Of a DNA stretch of 46,695 bases, positions 17,231 through 25,102 are shown in pieces (positions within the stretch are counted from its first letter, which is position 1; every line of letters begins with the position of its first letter). The position numbers and the translations under genes were made by a program. Where the stretch lies: positions 3,334 to 50,028 of the forward strand of contig FR881970.1 of assembly GCA_000435615.1 (NCBI GenBank). Direction: 5' to 3'. Origin of the DNA: Firmicutes bacterium CAG:238 (GTDB taxonomy: Bacteria > Bacillota > Clostridia > Peptostreptococcales > Anaerovoracaceae). Below the pieces are notes generated by a model. It ran no database searches. It was not told the DNA's origin and saw nothing but the letters and a program-made list of their open reading frames with translations.

Positions 17231-17296
17231 GGCAGTGATGAACAAGCGGAAAGAACAGATGTTTTTTCGCAAAAAAGGTTCAGACACTGCTTTTTT
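17231..17296 (+). terminator. Riboswitch-linked terminator of operon 2
   Basis: GCAGTG (17232-17237) and CACTGC (17285-17290) close a long hairpin whose inner part also pairs (GAAC with GTTC, and GCG..AAAGAAC with GTTTTTTCGC). Six T follow. Confidence 0.75.
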
Positions 17297-17298
17297 GT

Positions 17299-17512
17299 TT
17301 GCTTTTCATCCTTCCCCGGACAGGAAACCTCCTGAAGATTACCGGTTCGGGGAAATCCAAAAGTTATGTAAGCACAAGTGTGTTTCATATAAATATATGC
17401 AGCGGGCAACCGCTGCAAAAGCGTGAACGGCATACACTGCCGTCCGCGCACGTGCCGGGAGGGCGGCACGACCGTAAAATTTTCTCAAAACTAAGAACAA
17501 AGGAGGACAGAA
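17299..17512 (+). other. Structured leader of operon 2
   Basis: A non-coding stretch after the terminator. Hairpins GCAGCGG-GCAA-CCGCTGC (17399-17416, GNRA-type loop), ACGGCA/TGCCGT and CGTGCC/CGGCACG are visible before the AAAGGAGG site. CTTTTCATCCTT just after the terminator also occurs in the operon 1 leader, which points to common origin. Confidence 0.5.
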
Positions 17513-18436
17513 ATGAGCAAAAGAATCAAAAAAGCCTTTGCCATTCTTATGGCACTGGTCATGGTATTTGCCATGAGTACGACCGCGTTTGCTTTAGCAG
17601 ATGACAGCGCAAAGTATACGCAAGCGGCTAAAGACAACGCACCGACCGTAACAGGAGAGTTTACGGTTTATCTATCAATCAGCAGCAACCAAGTGAATGG
17701 GAAGTACATCAATGATTATAAAATTCCGGTTACAATGGGTGCAGCAGGTGTAACAAAAGCTTATTTTGTCAAGGATGTCATCCTTGCAGCAATGAATCAA
17801 GCAGGTTTTCCATATGCATTCAAGTCAAAAAAAGCAGGCGAGATTGTCGATTTTAATGCGGATTCAGACTATGTATACGGGATTGCGTGCACAGACAGTG
17901 AAGGAACAACTCTGTTTGAACCCGTAACAGATTATAACAATTATAACGGTTGGATGTTCCGCATCGATGACAGATATCCTATGTTGAATTCTGCCGATTG
18001 GCCGTCCGGATGGACGAGCGCAAAAGGACCGTGCGGCGCATCGATTGAGCAGGCATATGTCAAGGCAGGTCAGACCATAAGCTTTTATTTCTCTGACACT
18101 GCCTCCGCAGACAACGCTACAAGGTTCTTGAAAATAAAGTCAAAGGCATATACTGAAGCTACAAGTAAGCTGACAATTAACATTAAGACATCCTATAGCT
18201 ACTACCGAGATAGCGATTGGTACTGGTTCGTTTACGATTTTACAAATGCAGCTGCAGGTAATACTATGACGGTTAAGGTTAACGGAACATCCTATGAGGC
18301 GACGACTTCGAGCGGAAAAATTATAATTCAAAACTTTACGTTGGCAAGCGGAACAAACACGATCGAAATCATGCCAATATTTAATGCATCCGGAATTCCG
18401 ACATTCTCCGGCGCTTATTATACATGGACAAATTAA
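17513..18436 (+). CDS. Secreted DUF4430-type (transcobalamin-like) protein, operon 2 small subunit
   Basis: 307 residues with a signal peptide nearly the same as that of the operon 1 small protein (KK, ILMALVMVFAM, cleavage after AFA at residue 27). Residues ~45-200 look like a DUF4430-type domain: VYLSISSNQVNG, a helix VKDVILAAMNQAG, the hallmark NNYNGWMFRIDDRYPM, and VKAGQTISFYFSD. The last ~100 residues are a beta-rich module (TMTVKVNGTSYEATT, GTNTIEIMPIFN) with no family I recognise. There is no lipobox or sortase motif. It is translated from AAAGGAGG 6-7 bases upstream and is the first gene behind tandem cobalamin riboswitches. Binding of a corrinoid or of the giant partner is inferred from domain and regulation. 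Confidence 0.75.
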   Translation: MSKRIKKAFAILMALVMVFAMSTTAFALADDSAKYTQAAKDNAPTVTGEFTVYLSISSNQVNGKYINDYKIPVTMGAAGVTKAYFVKDVILAAMNQAGFPYAFKSKKAGEIVDFNADSDYVYGIACTDSEGTTLFEPVTDYNNYNGWMFRIDDRYPMLNSADWPSGWTSAKGPCGASIEQAYVKAGQTISFYFSDTASADNATRFLKIKSKAYTEATSKLTINIKTSYSYYRDSDWYWFVYDFTNAAAGNTMTVKVNGTSYEATTSSGKIIIQNFTLASGTNTIEIMPIFNASGIPTFSGAYYTWTN

Positions 18437-18457
18437 AAGAAAGTTTTTTTAGATGAT

Positions 18458-18479
18458 GGCAGGGAGCGTTCTCCCTGCC
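18458..18479 (+). promoter_or_regulatory. Intercistronic hairpin
   Basis: GGCAGGGAG (18458-18466), loop CGTT, CTCCCTGCC (18471-18479). Position equivalent to 8889-8914 in operon 1. No T-run follows. Confidence 0.55.
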
Positions 18480-18500
18480 GATTCAGAAACGAGGTGTAAG

Positions 18501-21500
18501 TTGAGAGTAAAAACAAACAGAAGGAATAAATGGGCTGTATGCTTGTTGTCGATTGTGCTGGTTTTTTCCTGCATGAACATTCCTGCGACAGCCTTTGCAG
18601 ATGCAGAAGATGCTGCGCCGGTTATCCGCACGGACTTGCCTGCCTATCAAACGGTGACCAAAGATACAATGGTGGAGCTTAGCATCGAGGCGATAGGTGC
18701 AGAAAGTTATCAATGGCAGGTCAGCCATGAAGTTAAAAGGGAAGATCGCCTTGTGGAGGCATGGTCTGCATGGACTGATATTGATAATGCAGCCACAAGC
18801 AATTATAAGCCGCAAACTGATAAGTATAATACACTTACCAAGTACAGAGTTAACATAACAAATAAAAATGGGACTGTTACGAGTAATGAGATTACCGTCG
18901 GTGTTCTCCCTGAAGGCGTGAAAGCTGATATGACGGCGGACTTTTCCGCACTGCAAGTTGGCGAGATTGAGTACGGAACCAATGCGATTGTAAAATCACA
19001 CCTGAAATTAGAATTATCCAGGGACTCGAATGCACCTATCTACTTGCAGTATAACTATTATTGTGATGGCAAGCCACGCGAAGAATACCGCAATGAATGG
19101 TATAGGCTGGATAAAGCAGACTATGATACACAATACGAAGCAGAATATGAAAATGCGTACAATGAGAATTATGAGTTCATAATGGATGAATACAATGCCG
19201 ACTATGAAAGCTATACTCAAGAAGAAAAGGAACAATTGGTTAAACAAGCGACCGAACTGTACATGGAGGAGTGGGCAAAAACTACGGCGCCATATAGCGA
19301 ACCATGCTACGGTGCAGCAAACACTCTGGCAAGCGGAAAGCATGAAATGTATGTTGAAGCCACCCTGCAATATTATTTTGTGGACAGCAGCCTTTATGAC
19401 AGCAGCGGAAGCAAACTTATACAACACGATTTCCGCTTTGAAAGCGAGCATTGCTCGTATACAGTAGGAGAAAAGCCTGATGCAGGGAAAGGATATTATT
19501 ACAGCAACGCGGAAACAGCAACATCTTTTTTGTTAGAGGGATTGAAAAATGAAATCTCAAAGGTAGATTATGAAGAATGCTATACTGAAGATTATGAAAG
19601 CTACAAAAGATACAATATTTATTTGAATGATGATTTTGACGAGAACGGAAAAATCAAGGTTCAATTTATTTCGGGGGAGGACGAAGCAAAATGGAATTGT
19701 ATGGCACCGTCCTATTTCGCAAGTGAAGCGGATGCTGGAGAAGTGAAAAACTCCGCGTCATGGAACTGCACTCCATACGCAGCGGCAATCAGAACACTCG
19801 ACATAAACTTGGAAAACGGAAAGGCAGAGTGTAAAGTATACAAAACCGATAGTGGAGGGAACATGGAGGACGAGTACTTTGTGCTCAACTTTGTAATCGG
19901 GAACAATGAGGTATCCAAGTTGATCAAAACCGAGATATCAGAAGGTCAATGGGTGCTTGAAAAAGATCTGTACGAGAAGAAAAAGGCGTATTTGGCACTT
20001 CCGTATGGTGTAAGGAGTACGAATGTGACCTTGACAGCAGAAGACACCGATAAAATTGTTTTTAACGGTCAGGAGCTCAGCAAAGAAGGCAACGGAAGCT
20101 TTACGGTGAAACTGAAATCATCACCGATAGAGAAGGGTGAGTCCAACATCATAAGATTGTATAAGGATGGAATGAAGGGCGCCGCAATCTATGAAATCGT
20201 CTGCCGGTCCGCAAAATATGACGATCTGCCTGACAGAGTGATCGACTATATTTGTCCGGATTCACAATATACCAATGGAGAAGGCTTGAGCACCTACGGA
20301 ATCCGCGGTGTAGGAACCCTTCTTGGCAGCACAGAGATGGTATCCAGCTATGACTGCTTGGGACCGGCTTCCCTTGGAAATTTCGGAGGATATATCACCT
20401 ACTATTATAAAAAAGCGATTAAGGATGATCCGAAAAATCCGTATGGGATTGACTTTATAACATACGGAAATTCCGTTGAAGGCAGCAATGAGTTCGCAGA
20501 ACCTGGACAAGTCTGGGTTTCTGAAGATGGGGAGACTTGGTATGCACTTGCCGGCTCGGCGCACTACGATGCGGAGGCGAAATGGGATCATAAAGTGACT
20601 TATTCCGCAGAGAATCAAAGTGAATACGGAGGAATCTCGTATGGGTATCCTAAGAAGGAGTTTTATCCGCTGCATGACTTTGCAGATGAAGAATATGAGA
20701 TGACCTTGGGAGGAATCAGACTGACAGCAGCATCCGGCAGTAATGCTTATGGAAATATCCGACCGATTTTCCCTGATTTCGGATATGTGGATGTGGGACT
20801 GCGCTGCAAAGGTGCAGTCAGCGAGGACACAGAGGGCGATATGGGAAGCAACGAGGCCGACAATCCGTACACGGGATCCCATATCACAGCCTCCGGAAGA
20901 GTTGCACACACGGCTACCGACGGCATGGATTTGGCATGGGCTGTGGACGAAGCCGGTAATCCGGTAAGTTTTCCAAATGGCATTCATTATATCAAGATCC
21001 AGACTGCAACCAGCATCAAAAACGGCGGCATTGGTGAAAAATCCACAGAGGTGAATATGGTACGCGTTGCCAAGGCAAATGAGAATGCTGTCGGCAAAAC
21101 AGAAAAACCGCTTTCCATCGTCATTGATGGAAATGAGATGAAAGACTTACAAGAAGGAAAAACGATTCCGGTGAATGTAAGCGGAGCCTTTGATGTAAAG
21201 GTGAATAATCTGAAATCTCAGAAAAATGTGTCTGTATATGTCAACGGCACACGCAGCAACGAAGTTTACTTAAAAGAAGCAGCGCACAACATGGTTAGAG
21301 TCATCATACAGGAAAGCGAAAAAGAACCGCTGATTTACTATTTCAAAATAAATGACACGTCGGGGGAAAGCGGGAAAGCTGTGACTGCTGTTGTGATGAA
21401 TGCTGCCGGAGTACTGGCAAAAGGATTGGTAAATAAAACAACCGTATTGACAAGTTATTTTGATGAGGATACTTTCACGCGCGGCGGAGATATTGAATTG

Positions 21501-22958
21501 CCGCAGGCAGAGCCGGAAACAAGTCAATATATTTTCACCGGATGGAAGACAGAAAAAGGGGACACAGTAAAGACGTACAATGAGGCTGTGGAGAAAGCAG
21601 AGAACGGCGTTGTCAAACTGACTGCACAGTATCAACGTGTCGGCGGGAGTTCGGCACCTTCCGATGAAAAAATCACAGTTTCTTTCCGTCTGATCGGAAG
21701 CACCTTGGCAAACGGCGATATCGATCTGAGCAAGAACGGAACCGGATATAAAGACGCAAAGTATGTGACATGGGCGAAGACGGACAGCTATACGCTTCCG
21801 AAAGGCAGCACGGTTCAGGATCTTTTCCTTGCAGCGATGAAACGCACTGGACTGCGGCAGGAGGGAGCAGAGCAAGGCTATGTCAGAACCATTTATGCGC
21901 CAAGTTCCTTGGGCGGCTATGCGCTTTCGGAATTTACAAACGGCAAATATTCCGGCTGGATGTATACAATGAATGGCAGCCATACCGATGCGATCGCAGA
22001 CCAGAAACTGGTTGACGGCGCAAAGATCGTATGGCATTATGTTAACGATTATCGGTACGAAGTCGCAGACTGGGCACGTCTGGGAGGCAGCGGCTGGCCG
22101 CAGCTCAGTGACAGCTCCTACAACTACTGGGATAAGTGGTTGGAGGCGGAAGATGTGAATCCGTATGCAGGAGCGATCCGGCAGGAAAATTCTGTCACCA
22201 CCGACACAAAGACCGGTACAACAACCGCTCCGACTGAAGTCAAGGTAAGCGAAAAGACCAACGCGGACGGTACGAAGACCAAGGTTGCCGATGTCAAGGT
22301 TTCTGCCGATAATCAGAAGGAAATTCTGAAACAGGCGAAAGCAAACAAGTCAAAGGAAATTATCCTGAATATTTCCAAATCGGCAGTCGGCGACGCGACG
22401 AAGGCAGAGGTAACGCTTGATAAGAGTTTCGTTGATTCCATCGTAAAAGATACGAATGCGAAGCTGACGATCCAGACATCGTTCGGCAACAAGACTTACA
22501 CGCAGGAAGAACTGAAAGCGATGTCTGACGCGGCGACAGGTCAGACGATAAGCGTTGCAATCGAAAAGGCAGAGCAGCCAATCGATGACAACGCAGAGAA
22601 GGTGGAAAAAGCGAAAGCGCTGACGAAAGACCTGAAGCTTGTCGCTCGCTCCGCAAAGACTGCAAAGAAGAATGTCAAGATAACTCTTAAGATGAGCAGC
22701 AAGACTGAGGCTTCCATCAAGGAGCTGAAAGACCTTGGCTTCACAGTCAAGTACAGATACTATCGCTCGACGAAGAAGGCATCCGCCTACAAGTCTGCAG
22801 TGACCAAGTCCACCAAGACTTATCTCAACACAGCAGGCAAGAAAGGCAAGATGTACTACTATAAAGCACAGGTAAGAGTTTACGACGAAAACGGAAAACT
22901 CATTGCAAAGACAGCACTCGGGCAGTGCAAGTACGCGAGCAGAACCTGGAGCAGATAG
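18501..22958 (+). CDS. Giant secreted multidomain protein with Ig-like and DUF4430 domains, operon 2
   Basis: 1485 residues when started at TTG 18501, which follows GAGGTG by a good spacing and places the signal peptide (RRNK, hydrophobic core, cleavage after AFA at 33) at the N-terminus; the in-frame ATG at 18453 lies inside a hairpin. Residues ~39-137 are an Ig-like domain (SYQWQVSHE). Around 203-258 lies an unusual Tyr/Glu-rich helix (YDTQYEAEYENAYNENYEF). The middle ~700 residues have no family I recognise. Around 1010-1046 is an InlB-type repeat (FTGWKTEKGDTVKTYNE). Residues ~1055-1193 are a DUF4430-type domain (FRLIGSTLANGD, NGKYSGWMYTMNGSHTD, IVWHYVNDY). The last ~253 residues match the first giant. 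No LPXTG motif was seen. Regulated by tandem cobalamin riboswitches. Confidence 0.8.
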   Translation: MRVKTNRRNKWAVCLLSIVLVFSCMNIPATAFADAEDAAPVIRTDLPAYQTVTKDTMVELSIEAIGAESYQWQVSHEVKREDRLVEAWSAWTDIDNAATSNYKPQTDKYNTLTKYRVNITNKNGTVTSNEITVGVLPEGVKADMTADFSALQVGEIEYGTNAIVKSHLKLELSRDSNAPIYLQYNYYCDGKPREEYRNEWYRLDKADYDTQYEAEYENAYNENYEFIMDEYNADYESYTQEEKEQLVKQATELYMEEWAKTTAPYSEPCYGAANTLASGKHEMYVEATLQYYFVDSSLYDSSGSKLIQHDFRFESEHCSYTVGEKPDAGKGYYYSNAETATSFLLEGLKNEISKVDYEECYTEDYESYKRYNIYLNDDFDENGKIKVQFISGEDEAKWNCMAPSYFASEADAGEVKNSASWNCTPYAAAIRTLDINLENGKAECKVYKTDSGGNMEDEYFVLNFVIGNNEVSKLIKTEISEGQWVLEKDLYEKKKAYLALPYGVRSTNVTLTAEDTDKIVFNGQELSKEGNGSFTVKLKSSPIEKGESNIIRLYKDGMKGAAIYEIVCRSAKYDDLPDRVIDYICPDSQYTNGEGLSTYGIRGVGTLLGSTEMVSSYDCLGPASLGNFGGYITYYYKKAIKDDPKNPYGIDFITYGNSVEGSNEFAEPGQVWVSEDGETWYALAGSAHYDAEAKWDHKVTYSAENQSEYGGISYGYPKKEFYPLHDFADEEYEMTLGGIRLTAASGSNAYGNIRPIFPDFGYVDVGLRCKGAVSEDTEGDMGSNEADNPYTGSHITASGRVAHTATDGMDLAWAVDEAGNPVSFPNGIHYIKIQTATSIKNGGIGEKSTEVNMVRVAKANENAVGKTEKPLSIVIDGNEMKDLQEGKTIPVNVSGAFDVKVNNLKSQKNVSVYVNGTRSNEVYLKEAAHNMVRVIIQESEKEPLIYYFKINDTSGESGKAVTAVVMNAAGVLAKGLVNKTTVLTSYFDEDTFTRGGDIELPQAEPETSQYIFTGWKTEKGDTVKTYNEAVEKAENGVVKLTAQYQRVGGSSAPSDEKITVSFRLIGSTLANGDIDLSKNGTGYKDAKYVTWAKTDSYTLPKGSTVQDLFLAAMKRTGLRQEGAEQGYVRTIYAPSSLGGYALSEFTNGKYSGWMYTMNGSHTDAIADQKLVDGAKIVWHYVNDYRYEVADWARLGGSGWPQLSDSSYNYWDKWLEAEDVNPYAGAIRQENSVTTDTKTGTTTAPTEVKVSEKTNADGTKTKVADVKVSADNQKEILKQAKANKSKEIILNISKSAVGDATKAEVTLDKSFVDSIVKDTNAKLTIQTSFGNKTYTQEELKAMSDAATGQTISVAIEKAEQPIDDNAEKVEKAKALTKDLKLVARSAKTAKKNVKITLKMSSKTEASIKELKDLGFTVKYRYYRSTKKASAYKSAVTKSTKTYLNTAGKKGKMYYYKAQVRVYDENGKLIAKTALGQCKYASRTWSR

Positions 22959-23049
22959 GAAAACAATTCCATAACAGGGCATCAAGGAATTCAGGAATAA
23001 ATTGATGCAAACAGAGAGACTGCAAAGTGGGTGTACGCTTTGCAGTTTC
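22194..23049 (+). repeat. Segmental duplication, copy 2 (C-terminal module plus terminator)
   Basis: Partner of 13849-14703. The protein part keeps blocks such as KVSEKTN.DGTKTKVADVKV and YYYKAQVRVYDENGKLIAK unchanged. The similarity runs through the stop codon into the ACAGGGCATCAA tract and the terminator. Confidence 0.9.
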
Positions 23050-23058
23050 TCCATTTTT
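23018..23058 (+). terminator. Intrinsic terminator of operon 2
   Basis: ACTGCAAAG (23019-23027) pairs with CTTTGCAGT (23038-23046), followed by a T-rich stretch interrupted by CTCCA. It lies just past the convergent hipA end. Confidence 0.75.
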
Positions 23059-23072
23059 GCAGGAAAAGAATT

Positions 23073-24348
23073 TCAATAGCAGGCACTGAACGCTGGCCGC
23101 ATATCGTCAATTTTGCCACGAGGGATATTGTAGTGTTTCGCCAGGTTTTCCCAGTTGTCGCGTACAATCCGCAGAATTTCAGCGGAGAAGGTTTGCGCCT
23201 CTTCTTTAGTGATTCCAAATGAAACGGCCGCCTCCAGCGCAAGGGGAATGGAAATTCTGTTGTCATCTTCATTCACGTTCAGAGCCAATTCATCTCCGTA
23301 AGGGACTGGATTCACATCGTAAAGAGGAGAAAGCGTCCAGCCTTTTTTCTCTAAAATAAATGCATGATTTCTGAGATGATCGTCTGTATTTGAAACGGCC
23401 ATGCTGAAAACAATACGCTTCCACAGTTCAATGAGATCTTTTTTTGGCTGACTCCCGTTTGCTTTGATAAATGAGGCAATATCAATGTAGCTTGTGCCAT
23501 CGGCGGCAGGAGCTTGCGCCATCGGCGGCAGAAGCACCGTCTGTTTTTCCCAGCAAGGTCATAGCAGAAGCGAAGTGGATGCGTTTCTTTCCATCGCGGT
23601 CAAAACGACGAACCAAAAAAGTACTGCCAAGTTTTGAAAAGGTTTCAAGGCGTGATTCGGGTACATTAAGACCACACATCCGAGCCAAATCATGTACAAC
23701 CTTTTCCCATGCGCCCGTATTATTATCGTCATTTTTGGAAGGAAATTTTGCAATCCAAAGCTGTCCATTAGGGTCAATCACAGTCGCCTTCGGACGCGCA
23801 CCGCCTAAAGAAGAACCCGGTCTGAGCAGCTGATTGAGCCATTTTTCATTTAACGGAGTCGTATCGTCCTCAAACTGTCGGGAAGCCTCTTCCAAGGTTC
23901 TTAAACTTGCCCATGGCGGGGTAGCGGTTTCTTTATCGTTTGAAAGAAAATCGCCCGTCTCTTCAAGCTTGAAACGAAGACCGCCGATTCGGGATTCGTC
24001 ATACACACCCAAAAGAAAGTCGCTGTCATTTAGCTTGCGAGGCTTTCGTTTTTCTTTTTCGGCAAGACTGCGTTCTTTTTTCGTCAGAAGAAGCCTTCCC
24101 CAGCGATTCGGTGAGGAGTCCGCAAACATACCAAAGATTCGTCCCTCATACGGAAACTGTCTTCCGCCGTATGGTGCTAAAGCAGGATCAAGTGAGACGG
24201 ACAGAGAGGTCTGTTTCAGCCACTTCGTGTCGTATTCAAAAGAATAACTTTCGCCGCCTTTTATAGGGTCGATAAAAAGCCTGCCAAGCAAAACGGGTGT
24301 ATTAAAACTGAAGTCGTCATAGACAAGGATTGTTCTCGAAGCATTCAT
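23073..24348 (-). pseudogene. hipA: HipA-type toxin kinase gene broken by a 22-bp tandem duplication
   Basis: The N-terminal 288 residues (24348-23482) match HipA-like serine/threonine kinases: an N-terminal HipA_N region (LLGRLFID...FEYD..WL), then SSLGGARPKATVIDPNGQLWIAKFPS, the nucleotide and lysine part of the kinase fold, and FLVRRFDRDG. The frame is lost near 23514. The remaining kinase part (NTDDHLRNHAFILEKKGWTLSPLYDVNP, the catalytic Asp and Asn-His) continues in another frame to 23073. A 22-bp tandem duplication explains the shift; removing one copy restores a ~417-residue protein of normal length. An internal ATG in the repeat could start the C-terminal piece. The toxin is therefore probably inactive in this state. 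The antitoxin gene hipB lies 2 bp upstream. Confidence 0.85.
23492..23535. repeat. 22-bp tandem duplication inside hipA
   Basis: Units 23492-23513 and 23514-23535 agree at 20 of 22 bases (differences at unit positions 4 and 19). Because 22 is not a multiple of three, the second copy shifts the frame. With one unit the coding strand would read GASAADGTSYID in frame. Confidence 0.9.
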
Positions 24349-24350
24349 GT

Positions 24351-24671
24351 TTAATCCCCTTTCCGTGAAGCCCGCTTACGTGTAATCAGCTGCAAGTCCT
24401 GCATTTCTCTTCCCATTCGGTCGTCCTTCGCTACGAGCAAAAGGTCACGGTCCATATTGTTCAATGCGTGCAGAACAGCGGCATAAATGCCGATTGCAAC
24501 GGACGGACTTCCATTTTCCACATTCCAAAGCGAAGCGCGGCTGATTCCGGCACGCTCCGCAACTAACTTCGCAGGAAGATCGCGGCGCAGCCGTGCGAGC
24601 TTGATTTGTTCACCCATAGTTTTTAGTATGTCCTCGGTCGCAGGTAATATATGATAAGAAGTTTTCCTCAT
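24351..24671 (-). CDS. hipB: HipB-type XRE antitoxin/autoregulator
   Basis: 106 residues with a helix-turn-helix of the Cro/CI type at about 20-75 (LARLRRDLPAKLVAERAGIS then SLWNVENGSPSVAIGIYAAV). It ends in a basic tail (RKRASRKGD). In HipBA pairs this protein binds operators to repress the operon and binds HipA to block its kinase. AGGAGG lies 8 bases before the ATG. Its stop is 2 bp before the hipA start, the usual coupling. It stays intact although the toxin is frameshifted. Confidence 0.82.
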   Translation of the reverse strand: MRKTSYHILPATEDILKTMGEQIKLARLRRDLPAKLVAERAGISRASLWNVENGSPSVAIGIYAAVLHALNNMDRDLLLVAKDDRMGREMQDLQLITRKRASRKGD

Positions 24672-24686
24672 AAAAGATTCCTCCTA

Positions 24687-24732
24687 ATGTCAATAATTAT
24701 AAACAAATATTGCAATTATGTCAATAATTATA
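24687..24732 (-). promoter_or_regulatory. hipBA promoter with two HipB operator candidates
   Basis: On the minus strand TTGACA (24719-24724) and TATAAT (24696-24701) are separated by exactly 17 bp, a full-consensus promoter. The 15-bp direct repeat ATGTCAATAATTATA occurs at 24687-24701 and 24718-24732, 31 bp apart (three helical turns). One copy covers the -10 and the other the -35. This layout fits repression by a dimer pair. Confidence 0.8.
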
Positions 24733-24771
24733 GAAGTTAAAATGGGCAACAATGAAGTAAAGAAGAAAAAA

Positions 24772-24835
24772 TGTAAAGCACGCTTGACATTTAAAAACAA
24801 AGTGCTATAATAAGCAATGTAAAGGACGCTTTACA
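24772..24835 (+). promoter_or_regulatory. XRE regulator promoter with two dyad operators
   Basis: TTGACA (24784-24789), 16-bp spacer, TATAAT (24806-24811). Operators TGTAAAGCACGCTTGACA (24772-24789) and TGTAAAGGACGCTTTACA (24818-24835) are near-palindromes, 46 bp apart. The first covers the -35 and the second lies just past the -10 and ahead of AAAGGAG (24837-24843). Confidence 0.82.
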
Positions 24836-24848
24836 TAAAGGAGTACAT

Positions 24849-25043
24849 ATGAAAAACAGGATTGAAGAAATCAGAAAAGTGCGCGGCATCAATCAGGAAG
24901 AGCTCGCTAAGGCGCTGGGCGTGTCGAGGCAGACAATCAGCTCGCTCGAAAACGGCAGGTACAACCCGTCGATTGAGCTTGCGTATAAGTTGTCGAAATA
25001 TTTCGGGATGACGATTGAAGAGGTTTTTATTTTTGAAGAGTAG
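24849..25043 (+). CDS. Small XRE/Cro-family transcriptional regulator
   Basis: A 64-residue protein made almost wholly of one helix-turn-helix: IEEIRKVRGINQEELAKALG, then VSRQTISSLENGRYNPSIEL and AYKLSKYFGMTIEEVF. This is the YgzD/YozG-like subfamily, often followed by a small membrane protein gene, as here. It probably binds the two TGTAAAG dyads in its own promoter. A similar dyad at 16517-16536 suggests it could also touch the riboswitch operon 2 promoter. The ligand or signal is unknown. Confidence 0.88.
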   Translation: MKNRIEEIRKVRGINQEELAKALGVSRQTISSLENGRYNPSIELAYKLSKYFGMTIEEVFIFEE

Positions 25044-25102
25044 AAAGAAGGCTGGAAATGAGAGATTGAAATAAGAAAATCTATTTATCAATATTTTGGA
25101 TT

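Noticed and set aside
8978..22958. LPXTG or SLH anchoring of the giant proteins.
   Set aside because: Neither a sortase motif with a C-terminal hydrophobic helix nor SLH repeats is present; both proteins end in ...SRTWSR.
23073..24348. Two separate genes in place of a broken hipA.
   Set aside because: The two pieces align to consecutive parts of one HipA kinase and are joined by removing one 22-bp repeat unit.
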